A DNA stretch of 64,000 nucleotides from Rhodospirillaceae bacterium (lineage in GTDB: Bacteria > Pseudomonadota > Alphaproteobacteria > Rhodospirillales > JABHCV01). The position numbers and the translations under genes were made by a program. The stretch is taken from positions 62,001 to 126,000 of the forward strand of contig JABJHA010000015.1 of assembly GCA_018662005.1 (NCBI GenBank), read 5' to 3'. This document shows, piece after piece, positions 44,364 through 52,850 of the stretch. The notes beneath the pieces are model-generated. The model was not told the DNA's origin. It did not search any database and saw nothing but the letters and a program-made list of their open reading frames with translations. The stretch's first letter is position 1. Every line of letters begins with the position of its first letter.

Positions 44364-44507
44364 TAGGCATTTCCCACATAAATTCCAAATCCAGGATAAT
44401 GCTAGCCAACTTGCTCCAATGCAGGAAGATTTTTCGAAGGCCACGCTTTGAAATTCAAGCCGCCGCAGCCCCTTTACTTCACGTCCCGGCGGGACTACTT
44501 TTTTGGA

Positions 44508-45887
44508 ATGGGCTCAATCAGACCACCTGCCGTTGCCGGAACCTTCTATTCGGGCAGTTCAGAACAGCTTGGCGCCGACGTTGCCGGTTTTCTGGCCGCT
44601 GCCGAAACCGGGACAGCCGTCCCCAAGGCGATCATCGTTCCCCATGCGGGCTTTATATATTCCGGTTCCACCGCGGCCAGCGCTTTTGTGCTGCTGAAAG
44701 CCGCCGCCGCGACGATCAGGCGGGTGGTTTTGCTGGGACCGTGTCACCGGGTGCCTTTGAGCGGACTGGCCTTGAGCAGTGCCGAGGCCTTTTCGACACC
44801 GCTTGGCAACGTCGCCATCGATAGCGAGGCGGCCCGCGCCATTGCCAACCTGCCCCAGGTTCAGGTGTTTGACGAGACCCACGCCCAGGAACATTCACTG
44901 GAAGTGCAATTGCCGTTCCTGCAAGCGGTGCTTGAGGATTTTAAAGTGCTGCCGCTGGTGGTTGGCGACGCAAATCCAGACATGGTCGCCGAAATTCTCG
45001 ATGCCCTGTGGGGAGGTCCCGAAACGCTGATCGTGATTTCCTCGGACCTGAGCCACTTCCTTGATTATGAGCGGGCCCGAAGTCTCGACGCCAGCACCAG
45101 CCGGGCCATTGAAAACCTGGACCCCGCCGCCATCGGCGATGATCAGGCTTGCGGGCGCAACCCCGTTAAAGGTTTGCTGGCGCTGGCCAAACGACGCGGC
45201 CTGAAAGTCGAAACGCTGGGCCTGTGTAATTCAGGCGACACCGCAGGAACCAAAGACCGTGTCGTTGGCTATGGCGCCTGGGCGTTTTATGAGGGCGACA
45301 AAAGTGAAGATTTTGAAGCCAGGACTCGCACCCTTCTCGATGAACACGGCGTGACCCTGCTTGCCCTGGCTAGTGACAGCATCAACCACGGCCTTGCCGA
45401 TGGAACGCCTGCCCCGATCAATCTGGTCGATTTTCCAGCCGCCATCACCGCCCCCGGCGCCTCTTTTGTGACCCTGAAAAAGAACGGCCAGTTGCGCGGA
45501 TGCATTGGATCGGCACAGGCCCATAGGCCGCTGGTGACTGACGTTACCGACAACGCATTTGCCTCGGCCTTCCGCGATCATCGTTTCTCGCCGTTGATGG
45601 TAGATGAATTGGTCGGGCTGGAGCTTTCCATATCCGTGTTAAGCCCGTCTTCACCAATGAGCATTACAAGCGAGAAGGATTTGCTAAAACAACTGAGGCC
45701 ACAAATTGACGGGCTGATCATTGAAGATAAAGGGATGCGCGCCCTGTTCCTGCCTTCGGTTTGGCGACAGCTGCCCCAGCCTGAACAGTTTCTCGGTCAT
45801 TTGAAGGCCAAGGCCGGAATGGCCAGGGGCCACTGGTCACCAACATTTAAAGCATGGCGTTTTATCGCCGCCGAAATATCCGCTTAA
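44508..45887 (+). CDS. amrB-amrA: Memo-AMMECR1 fusion (AmmeMemoRadiSam proteins B and A)
   Basis: A 459-residue fusion. Residues 1-265 are a Memo domain related to class III extradiol dioxygenases, with conserved metal-type histidines in IIVPHAGFIYSGS and LGPCHRVPL and a late LGLCNSGDTAG block. Residues about 280-459 are an AMMECR1 domain with the invariant LRGCIGS motif and LELSISVLSP. Start ATG 44508 gives MGSIRPPAVAGTFY, the usual Memo opening. The two domains are fused in many bacteria. Their joint reaction with the radical SAM enzyme is unknown. It is divergent from the dioxygenase and followed by an isochorismatase-like gene 20 bp on. Confidence 0.92.
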   Translation: MGSIRPPAVAGTFYSGSSEQLGADVAGFLAAAETGTAVPKAIIVPHAGFIYSGSTAASAFVLLKAAAATIRRVVLLGPCHRVPLSGLALSSAEAFSTPLGNVAIDSEAARAIANLPQVQVFDETHAQEHSLEVQLPFLQAVLEDFKVLPLVVGDANPDMVAEILDALWGGPETLIVISSDLSHFLDYERARSLDASTSRAIENLDPAAIGDDQACGRNPVKGLLALAKRRGLKVETLGLCNSGDTAGTKDRVVGYGAWAFYEGDKSEDFEARTRTLLDEHGVTLLALASDSINHGLADGTPAPINLVDFPAAITAPGASFVTLKKNGQLRGCIGSAQAHRPLVTDVTDNAFASAFRDHRFSPLMVDELVGLELSISVLSPSSPMSITSEKDLLKQLRPQIDGLIIEDKGMRALFLPSVWRQLPQPEQFLGHLKAKAGMARGHWSPTFKAWRFIAAEISA

Positions 45888-45907
45888 GCAAAAAGGAATA
45901 ATAGAAA

Positions 45908-46513
45908 GTGTCTGAACCCAAAACCCTGTTGTCAATGGCCGGTGCGCCGATGGACCCGTCGAAACTCTCCGATTCCGCGCTGGTACTGATTGACTGTCAG
46001 AATGAATATGTCTCGGGTGTACTCGCCCTGCCCGCCGTCGCCCCGGCTTTGGCCGAAGCGGCAAAAGTGTTGGCCCGGGCCCGCGACGCGGGTACACCTG
46101 TTGTCCATGTGGTCCACCACGGTCGCCCGGGCGGCGGTGTCTTCGACCCGGATGGACCATCCTCGGAAATTGCACCGCAAGTGGCGGCTGTCGAAGGCGA
46201 AGCGCAGGTTACCAAGGCGCTGCCCAATGCTTTCGCCGGAACCAATCTGGATGACATTCTTAAAGCAACCGGCAAGAAGGAACTGATCCTTGTCGGTTTC
46301 ATGACCCACATGTGCATCAGCGCCACGGCCCGGGTGGCGACGGACCTGGGCTACCGGGTCAGTATTGTCGCAGACGCCACCGCGACCCGTGATTTGCCGG
46401 GACCCGGCGGTGACGGGGTGGTCGGGGCCGAAGACCTGAAACGGGTGGAACTGGCGGCCCTTGCCGATCGTTTCGCCATTATCGTAAAATCTGCCGCAGA
46501 GTTGGGGGAATAG
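45908..46513 (+). CDS. Isochorismatase-like cysteine hydrolase
   Basis: A 201-residue alpha/beta hydrolase of the cysteine hydrolase family. The catalytic triad is complete: Asp in LVLIDCQNEY, Lys in VTKALPNAF, Cys in THMCISATARVATD. Substrates of such enzymes include ureidoacrylate, nicotinamide, N-carbamoyl compounds and isochorismate; none is indicated. The start appears to be GTG 45908. It follows the Memo-AMMECR1 gene by 20 bp and precedes cysQ by 4 bp, forming a likely operon. Confidence 0.9.
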   Translation: MSEPKTLLSMAGAPMDPSKLSDSALVLIDCQNEYVSGVLALPAVAPALAEAAKVLARARDAGTPVVHVVHHGRPGGGVFDPDGPSSEIAPQVAAVEGEAQVTKALPNAFAGTNLDDILKATGKKELILVGFMTHMCISATARVATDLGYRVSIVADATATRDLPGPGGDGVVGAEDLKRVELAALADRFAIIVKSAAELGE

Positions 46514-46517
46514 CCGC

Positions 46518-47294
46518 GTGACACTAAACATCACAATCGACCTGATGGAACAGATTGGTGACCTTGCCAAAAGTGCCGGCAAGGAAATCATGAAAATCTA
46601 CAACAGCGACTTCACCGTCGACACCAAGGCTGATAACTCCCCCGTAACCGAGGCAGACCGCATCGCCGAAGAACTGATCATCCGTGGCCTGCGTGAAGGC
46701 GTCACAGCCCAGTTTCCGATTATCGGCGAGGAAGCCTTCGCCGCCGGGACCGCGCCCGAAATTGGCTCCGGCCCGTTCTGGCTGGTTGACGCCCTTGACG
46801 GCACCAAGAGCTTTATTTCCAAAAGCGCCGAGTTCACCGTCAACATTGCCCTGATTGATGGCGGCCTTCCGACCCTTGGCGTCGTTCACGCCCCTGCCTT
46901 AGGCGATACCTACTGGGGTAGTCGCAGCGGTGCGTTTTGGGAATCGGCGGACGAAACACCGAAAACCATCTCGTGCCGGGCCCCCGGCGGTGATGGCCTG
47001 GTCGTCGTTGCCAGCCGCAATCATCGCTCACCTGAACTGGAAGACTATATTGCCGAACTGGAGGTCAAAAATTCAACCAGCGCCGGCAGTTCTCTTAAAT
47101 TTTGTCTGGTCGCCGCAGGCCTTGCCGATATCTATCCGCGGCTGGGCCGGACCATGGAATGGGACACCGCTGCTGGACACGCCGTCGTCATGGCCGCAGG
47201 GGGTAGTGTGCGCAAACTCGACGACAGCCCACTGACTTACGCCAAGGCCGGGTTCGAGAACCCGCATTTCGTCGTTCGTGGGCTCGACGAGTAG
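46518..47294 (+). CDS. cysQ: 3'(2'),5'-bisphosphate nucleotidase
   Basis: A 258-residue member of the inositol monophosphatase fold. It removes phosphate from 3'-phosphoadenosine 5'-phosphate, a by-product of sulfate assimilation. Metal-binding motifs are the IIGEEAFA block with its Glu pair, WLVDALDGTKSF (DxLDGT) and the WDTAAGHAVVMAAGG block. The start is GTG 46518. It ends before a candidate small RNA and the sua5 gene. Confidence 0.9.
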   Translation: MTLNITIDLMEQIGDLAKSAGKEIMKIYNSDFTVDTKADNSPVTEADRIAEELIIRGLREGVTAQFPIIGEEAFAAGTAPEIGSGPFWLVDALDGTKSFISKSAEFTVNIALIDGGLPTLGVVHAPALGDTYWGSRSGAFWESADETPKTISCRAPGGDGLVVVASRNHRSPELEDYIAELEVKNSTSAGSSLKFCLVAAGLADIYPRLGRTMEWDTAAGHAVVMAAGGSVRKLDDSPLTYAKAGFENPHFVVRGLDE

Positions 47295-47318
47295 GCAGAA
47301 AATAACGACTTTCAAGTC

Positions 47319-47347
47319 TTGACGGTGATTTTCTATAGGCGCAATAT
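47319..47347 (+). promoter_or_regulatory. Promoter candidate for the leader or small RNA
   Basis: TTGACG (47319-47324) with a 17-bp spacer before CAATAT (47342-47347). The -35 hexamer matches five of six consensus bases. Transcription would start near 47354, just before a series of hairpins. Confidence 0.45.
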
Positions 47348-47353
47348 AGTCCA

Positions 47354-47496
47354 CAGGTAGCCGGGAAACCGGCCCCTGAAAAAGCCGCCGTAACCCTTAC
47401 GGTGACTGCTGACCGGGTCATTACCGCGGATGGTCCAGTCATTAGCAGAACAGAGAGTAAAGAGCCGTTGGCTGGTCCGGCGGCTCTTTCTTTGGT
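47354..47496 (+). ncRNA. Candidate structured small RNA or leader, about 140 nt
   Basis: Four consecutive stem-loops are readable. SL1 is GCCGG-GAAA-CCGGC (47360-47373), with a GNRA-type tetraloop. SL2 is CCGTAA-CCC-TTACGG (47388-47402). SL3 is GACTG-ct-GACC (47404-47414) pairing with GGTCCAGTC (47432-47440). SL4 is AAAGAGCCG (47459-47467) pairing with CGGCTCTTT (47481-47489), followed by CTTTCTTT like an intrinsic terminator. A promoter candidate lies upstream. The region could be an independent RNA or an attenuator-type leader of sua5. I found no match to riboswitch consensus sequences I know. Confidence 0.5.
47459..47496 (+). terminator. Intrinsic terminator (or attenuator) before sua5
   Basis: A 9-bp perfect stem (47459-47467 with 47481-47489), 13-nt loop and a T-rich tail. 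It lies 20 bp before the preferred sua5 start. Confidence 0.6.
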
Positions 47497-47515
47497 GATC
47501 AGTAAAGGCAAACCC

Positions 47516-48451
47516 TTGCTTCAGGAAAATTCCGAAAATATCGCCAAAGCCGCCACCATCATTACTAACGGCGGACTGGTCGCCTTTCCTACTGAAACCG
47601 TATACGGCCTGGGCGGCGACGCCACCAACGATGACGCCATCGCCGGTATATTCGAGGCCAAGGAGCGGCCCCGCTTTAATCCGCTGATTATCCACTTTGC
47701 TGATCATGAAAGCGCCGCCGCCACCGTTGAATTCAACGAAACGGCAGAAGCACTGGCCGGTGCTTTCTGGCCCGGCGCCTTGACCCTGGTTTTGAAGCGC
47801 CAACCCGATTGCCCGGTTTCCCTGCTCGCCAGCGCCGGGCTCGACACCCTGGCGGTGCGGGTTCCCAACCATCCCCTCGCCCACGCCCTGCTAAAAGCGG
47901 CAAAGACACCCATCGCGGCACCCAGCGCCAACCGCTCGGGACACATCAGCCCAACGACAGCCGCCCACGTCGAGGAAAGCCTCGGTGATGACATTGACGC
48001 CATAATCGATGGTGGCCCCTGTGTTATTGGTCTGGAATCGACGGTTATCGATTTAAGCACCGATACCCCGACCCTGTTGCGACACGGTGGCACCGCCCGC
48101 GAGGACATCGAAGCTGTCATTGGAACCCTTGAAATTTCGGACGGCGGCGAAGAAATGCCGCGTTCTCCGGGTATGTTAAAGCGTCATTACGCGCCTATGA
48201 TCCCGCTGCGTCTGAACGCTGAAAAACCCGAGCCCGGCGAGGCATTGCTCGCCTTCGGGCCCAAGGTCAGCGCCCGCCATGCCAACTTAAGCCGCAGCGG
48301 CGACTTAAAAGAAGCAGCGGCCAACCTGTTCGCCATGCTACACATGCTCGATCAACCGGGCTTAAAAGGCATCGCCGTCATGACAATCCCCAACACCGGA
48401 CTGGGCGTCGCCATCAACGACCGGCTGAAGCGGGCGGTGAGTTCGTCATGA
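47516..48451 (+). CDS. tsaC: L-threonylcarbamoyladenylate synthase (Sua5/YrdC type)
   Basis: This enzyme makes threonylcarbamoyl-AMP from threonine, bicarbonate and ATP for the t6A modification of ANN-decoding tRNAs. The YrdC domain shows GGLVAFPTETVYGLGGDA, RPRFNPLIIHF, FWPGALTLVL, AAPSANRSGHISPT and GLESTVIDL. It is followed by the SPGMLKRHYAP linker and a Sua5 C-terminal domain, so it is the long form. The frame is open back to GTG 47402, but those codons overlap the hairpins and resemble no family sequence; TTG 47516 after AAAGG gives the usual start. GTG 47495 is a further option. It overlaps the next gene by 4 bp. Confidence 0.9.
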   Translation: MLQENSENIAKAATIITNGGLVAFPTETVYGLGGDATNDDAIAGIFEAKERPRFNPLIIHFADHESAAATVEFNETAEALAGAFWPGALTLVLKRQPDCPVSLLASAGLDTLAVRVPNHPLAHALLKAAKTPIAAPSANRSGHISPTTAAHVEESLGDDIDAIIDGGPCVIGLESTVIDLSTDTPTLLRHGGTAREDIEAVIGTLEISDGGEEMPRSPGMLKRHYAPMIPLRLNAEKPEPGEALLAFGPKVSARHANLSRSGDLKEAAANLFAMLHMLDQPGLKGIAVMTIPNTGLGVAINDRLKRAVSSS

Positions 48452-49860
48452 CCAAGCATTCCCCCGCGCTGGAAAGCATCCGCGACATTGTCGGGCCGAA
48501 GGGCTGGATTGATTCGCAAGCTGACATGCAGCCTTATTTAAGTGAACAACGCGGTGTCTATGAGGGTGTCGCGCCGGCGATTGTCAAACCGGCCTCGACC
48601 GAAGACGTCGCCGGGGTTCTGAAGATTTGTTCACAGGCCGGGTTGGCCGTCGTTCCCCAGGGCGGCAACACCGGACTGGTCGGTGGCGGTGTTCCTGATT
48701 TTCCGGACGGCGACGGTATTGTCCTGAGTACCGAAAGGCTGAACAGCATTCGCAACATTGACCCCTTAAACCAGACCATGACCGTCGAGGCCGGGGTTAT
48801 TCTTGCCGATATCCAGCAAGCCGCCGATGACGTTGAGGCGTTTTTTCCGTTAAGTCTGGGGGCTGAAGGATCATGTCGGATTGGCGGCAATCTTTCGACC
48901 AACGCCGGCGGCGTGCAGGTTTTACGCTACGGCAATGCCCGCGATCTGGTGCTTGGGCTTGAAGTGGTGCTGGCCGACGGGCGCATCTGGGATGGCCTTC
49001 GTTCGTTGCGCAAAGACAATACCGGCTATGATCTTAAACACCTGTTTATGGGCGCCGAAGGGACGCTGGGCATTATTACCGCCGCCGTCCTGAAAACCTT
49101 TCCTCGCCCAAAAGCCAAAGCAACGGCCATCTGCGCGGCTAAGGATACGGCGTCGATCATGGGACTGTTCAGCCGCGCCAGGGATCGTCTCGGCGATGGT
49201 CTGAACACCTTTGAAATCATGAACCGCTTCGCCTTCGACATTGCGACACGCCATATTCCCGGCAACAAGGACCCTTTCGAGGCTCCGCACGGCCAGTACG
49301 CCCTGCTGGAGGCAACCGGCACGGGCTCCCATATTAACGAAGCCCTGCACGATCTGCTGGAGGATGGCTTCAGGGATGGCGTCATTGAAGACGCGGTCGT
49401 CGCCGCAAACAGTTCCCAAACCAAAGAACTCTGGCGCATTCGTGAAACCATCCCTGAATCCCAGCATTTTGAGGGCGGTTCCATTTCCCACGATGTTTCG
49501 GTTCCCGTTGCCCGGGTTGAAGAATTCCTGGGGCGGGCGACAACCATGTTCGAGGCGGAAATGGAGGGTATTCGTATCTGCGTCTTCGGCCACGCGGGCG
49601 ACGGCAACATCCATTTCAATTTGAGCCAGCCCGTAGGCATGGACAAACAGGACTATCTGGATCACAAAAAGCATCTTAACCGGCTGATCTATGATTTGGC
49701 CGTCGGCATGGATGGCAGCTTTAGCGCCGAACACGGTATTGGACAGTTGAAACGCGACGATCTTGCCCTTTATAAATCAGATGTCGAACTGGATCTGATG
49801 CGGGCCATGAAGAAAGCACTCGACCCGTCCAATATTATGAACCCCGGAAAGATCATCTGA
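48448..49860 (+). CDS. FAD-binding D-2-hydroxyacid dehydrogenase (GlcD / D-2-hydroxyglutarate dehydrogenase family)
   Basis: A 470-residue flavoprotein of the vanillyl-alcohol-oxidase fold. The FAD domain has VVPQGGNTGLVGGGVP, SLGAEGSCRIGGNLSTNAGG and GAEGTLGIITAAVLK. The C-terminal FAD-oxidase domain contains the metal-binding CVFGHAGDGNIHFNL and SAEHGIGQLK histidine motifs typical of D-2-hydroxyglutarate and D-lactate dehydrogenases. The exact substrate is unclear. It is coupled upstream to sua5 (4 bp) and downstream to the acyl-CoA dehydrogenase (1-bp TGATG overlap). Confidence 0.9.
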   Translation: MTKHSPALESIRDIVGPKGWIDSQADMQPYLSEQRGVYEGVAPAIVKPASTEDVAGVLKICSQAGLAVVPQGGNTGLVGGGVPDFPDGDGIVLSTERLNSIRNIDPLNQTMTVEAGVILADIQQAADDVEAFFPLSLGAEGSCRIGGNLSTNAGGVQVLRYGNARDLVLGLEVVLADGRIWDGLRSLRKDNTGYDLKHLFMGAEGTLGIITAAVLKTFPRPKAKATAICAAKDTASIMGLFSRARDRLGDGLNTFEIMNRFAFDIATRHIPGNKDPFEAPHGQYALLEATGTGSHINEALHDLLEDGFRDGVIEDAVVAANSSQTKELWRIRETIPESQHFEGGSISHDVSVPVARVEEFLGRATTMFEAEMEGIRICVFGHAGDGNIHFNLSQPVGMDKQDYLDHKKHLNRLIYDLAVGMDGSFSAEHGIGQLKRDDLALYKSDVELDLMRAMKKALDPSNIMNPGKII

Positions 49861-51641
49861 TGAGCACATACACAGCCCCGACCCAGGATATTCACTTCGT
49901 TCTCAACGAGATTGCCGGTCTTGGTGATGTCGCTACCCTGCCTGGGTTTGAAGACGCGACGCCCGATCTGGTTGAAGCCGTCATTGAGGAAGCAGGCAAA
50001 CTGGCATCAGATGTTCTGGCCCCCTTAAATCGCAGTGGTGATATCGAAAACTGTCACTTTGAAAATGGTGTCGTGCGCACCCCGAAGGGTTCCAAAGACG
50101 CTTACAGGCAATTTATCGAAGGTGGCTGGAACGGCGTCCCCTTTGACCCGGACTTCGGCGGCCAGGGTCTGCCCTGGTTGGTTTCGACCGCCGTTTCTGA
50201 AATCTGGAATTCCGCCAACATGGCCTTTAGCCTGTGCCCACTGCTAACCCAGGGCACGATCGAGTTATTGACCACCCATGGTTCTGATGAACTACAGGCG
50301 ACATTTCTGGAAAAACTGATTTCGGGCGAGTGGAACGGCACCATGAACCTGACCGAGTCACAGGCCGGAACAGACCTTGCACGGATCAAATCCAAGGCCG
50401 CGCGGGATGGTCAGCATTACCGCATCAGTGGTCAGAAAATTTTCATCACCTTCGGTGAACATGACCTGACCGATAACATCATTCATATGGTATTGGCGCG
50501 CCTGCCGGACGCACCCGAAGGGGTAAAAGGCATTTCATTGTTCCTGGTGCCTAAATTCCTGGTCAACCCGGATGGCAGTCTTGGCGAACGCAATGATCTG
50601 AAGTGCGTGTCCATTGAACATAAGCTTGGCATCAATGCCAGCCCCACCGCCGTTATGTCTTACGGCGATAACGATGGTGCCATTGGTTATCTGGTCGGGG
50701 CTGAAAATGAAGGCATCAAATGCATGTTCACGATGATGAACAACGCCCGCCTGGCGGTCGGCCTGGAAGGCGTCGCTATCGCCGAACGGGCCTATCAGCA
50801 AGCCCGTGATTATGCGTTGGAACGGGTTCAGAGTCGTGACGCATCAAGCAAGAGTCATGACGCGGTGACCATCATTCACCATCCGGATGTCAAACGCATG
50901 TTGCTGTCCATGAAATCCCGAACCGAGGCAACCCGCGCCCTGGCTTACAGCACTGCGGCAACCCTGGACACCGCCAATCGTCACCCCGACAGTGAAAAGA
51001 GGGCAAGCGCGCAAGCGATGCTCGACCTTTTGATACCCGTGGTCAAAGCCTGGAGCACGGATATCGGTATTGACGTCGCCAACATCGGTGTCCAGGTCCA
51101 TGGTGGCATGGGATATATCGAGGAAACCGGTGCCGCCCAGCATTTACGGGATGCCCGCATCGCCTCTATTTACGAAGGCACCAACGGCATTCAGGCCATT
51201 GATCTGGTCGGTCGCAAGGTGGTGCGCGAAAACGGTGAAACCATCGGCACCCTGATCGCAGACATTCGCCGTTTTGCACCGAAAGCCGCCAACGATGACC
51301 TGACCGCCATCGCCGAACGACTTGAAACGGCGACAAATGCCCTGGAAAAGGCGACAGCGTGGGTGGTTGAAACATTTCCCACAGACCCCAATGCTGTCCT
51401 TGCCGGCGCCAATTCTTATCTATCCTTGCTCGGGCTCACGCTGGGCGGCTGGATGATGGGCAGAGCTGCCGAAATCTCGCTTAAAAAACTCGAAATGGGG
51501 CAAGGCGACCCGGCCTTTTACAAGGCAAAAATCAACTCGGCCCGCTTTTTTGCCGATCAGGTTCTCGTCGAGGCCGCGAGTCACTGTGAAAAAATCGTTT
51601 CAGGATCGGTTTCGATCACTCAAAGCGATTTTTCCAGTTAG
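49860..51641 (+). CDS. Acyl-CoA dehydrogenase (DmdC-like, long form)
   Basis: A 593-residue flavoenzyme, about 200 residues longer than short acyl-CoA dehydrogenases. It has an N-terminal extension (YTAPTQDIHFVLNEI) and a C-terminal domain, as in DmdC (3-methylmercaptopropionyl-CoA dehydrogenase) and related long forms. Core motifs are MNLTESQAGTDLARIK (FAD and substrate loop), QKIFITFGEHDL, and VQVHGGMGYIEETGAAQHLRDARIASIYEGTNGIQA with the expected Glu near the end. Acyl chain preference cannot be stated. Together with the preceding dehydrogenase it may form a small catabolic unit. Confidence 0.9.
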   Translation: MSTYTAPTQDIHFVLNEIAGLGDVATLPGFEDATPDLVEAVIEEAGKLASDVLAPLNRSGDIENCHFENGVVRTPKGSKDAYRQFIEGGWNGVPFDPDFGGQGLPWLVSTAVSEIWNSANMAFSLCPLLTQGTIELLTTHGSDELQATFLEKLISGEWNGTMNLTESQAGTDLARIKSKAARDGQHYRISGQKIFITFGEHDLTDNIIHMVLARLPDAPEGVKGISLFLVPKFLVNPDGSLGERNDLKCVSIEHKLGINASPTAVMSYGDNDGAIGYLVGAENEGIKCMFTMMNNARLAVGLEGVAIAERAYQQARDYALERVQSRDASSKSHDAVTIIHHPDVKRMLLSMKSRTEATRALAYSTAATLDTANRHPDSEKRASAQAMLDLLIPVVKAWSTDIGIDVANIGVQVHGGMGYIEETGAAQHLRDARIASIYEGTNGIQAIDLVGRKVVRENGETIGTLIADIRRFAPKAANDDLTAIAERLETATNALEKATAWVVETFPTDPNAVLAGANSYLSLLGLTLGGWMMGRAAEISLKKLEMGQGDPAFYKAKINSARFFADQVLVEAASHCEKIVSGSVSITQSDFSS

Positions 51642-51729
51642 TGACCCCATCAGCTTAAAATTCGTTAAACCTTGATTTTTTTGTGTTTTTCAGACATTTT
51701 ACGCTGGAAGTTAGGGTGATATTTCATCA

Positions 51730-52848
51730 ATGAGTGGCCTGAATAAATACGTCCTCAAGCAATTGCTTGTGGGAATGATCCTCGTCACAGCGGGGTTAAC
51801 CTGTGTCATATGGCTGACCCAGTCGCTGAAGTTCGTCGAAATGATCGTCAATCGTGGCCTGACGACAGGCGTCTTCATGTATTTTACGATGTTGCTGCTG
51901 CCGAATTTTCTCTCCATCGTCCTGCCAATCGCCCTGTTTACGGTCATCGTCTTCACCTATTCAAAACTGATCACAGATCGGGAAATGGTTGTCATGCGGG
52001 CCGCGGGTCTGAGCCAACATGCGTTGGCAAAGCCGGGTTTGATTTTGACTTTTATCGTTGTCATTCTGGGTTACCTGATCAATATCTACCTGCTGCCCCA
52101 CTCCTACAGAATGTTCAGGGAATTACAGTGGGAAATCCGCAACAGTTACACCCACATTCTGTTGCAGGAAGGCGCTTTTAACGAGGCATCCGAAGACATC
52201 ATTGTCTACATTCGCAAACGATCCACCGATGGCCAACTGCACGGCATTCTGGTCCATGACGGGCGCGATAAAAACAAACCCTACACCCTGCTTGCCGAAC
52301 GTGGTGCCATGTTGCAAGGCGAGGAAGGATCCCGGGTCGTCATGTACAACGGTAACCGTCAGGAAGTTGATCCGGACACTCATCAATTTTCGATCCTGTA
52401 TTTTGATCGCTATATCTTTGAAATGGCCGCCACGTCCAATAGCAACGCCGGGCGGTTCCGCGAAGCGCGGGAAAGAACGGTTTATGAACTGTTCAACCTT
52501 GATAAAGACCCCGATATGTTGCCCCGAAACGTAGGCAAATTTACAGTCGAGGGACACAAAAGGCTGATTTCCCCAATTTCAGCCTTGGGTTATGCGCTTG
52601 TCGGGCTGGCAATTCTTATTTCCAGCAGTTTCAGCAGGCGCACACAATCAAGAAGGATCGTTCTGGCGGCCGTTATTGTTGTCACCTTGCAAGCGGCAAT
52701 GCTGGCCCTGGAAAATGCCACGGCAAAAAATCTCTCATTGGTACCGGCCCTGTACGTCCTGGGCTTGTTGCCGGTGTTCGCAGGTTATCTGCTAATGTTG
52801 AAATCACCGAAAACGAGAGCCACCAGGCGGTTTGGGGCGGCGGGTTAG
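51730..52848 (+). CDS. lptF: LPS export permease LptF
   Basis: A 372-residue YjgP/YjgQ-family inner-membrane permease of the LptB2FGC transporter, which lifts lipopolysaccharide from the inner membrane. Three N-terminal helices (from LKQLLVGMILVTAGLTCVIWL), a periplasmic beta-jellyroll region (about 135-265) and three C-terminal helices are apparent. LITDREMVVMRAAGLS is the conserved coupling segment. It starts the LPS operon; lptG follows after 2 bp. Confidence 0.93.
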   Translation: MSGLNKYVLKQLLVGMILVTAGLTCVIWLTQSLKFVEMIVNRGLTTGVFMYFTMLLLPNFLSIVLPIALFTVIVFTYSKLITDREMVVMRAAGLSQHALAKPGLILTFIVVILGYLINIYLLPHSYRMFRELQWEIRNSYTHILLQEGAFNEASEDIIVYIRKRSTDGQLHGILVHDGRDKNKPYTLLAERGAMLQGEEGSRVVMYNGNRQEVDPDTHQFSILYFDRYIFEMAATSNSNAGRFREARERTVYELFNLDKDPDMLPRNVGKFTVEGHKRLISPISALGYALVGLAILISSSFSRRTQSRRIVLAAVIVVTLQAAMLALENATAKNLSLVPALYVLGLLPVFAGYLLMLKSPKTRATRRFGAAG

Positions 52849-52850
52849 TC

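Noticed and set aside
47354-47496. Cobalamin or other known riboswitch before sua5
   Set aside because: The conserved cobalamin-box and GCCACTG-type elements are absent, and the pattern does not match the TPP, FMN, SAM or glycine consensus that I know. The RNA is kept only as an unclassified candidate.
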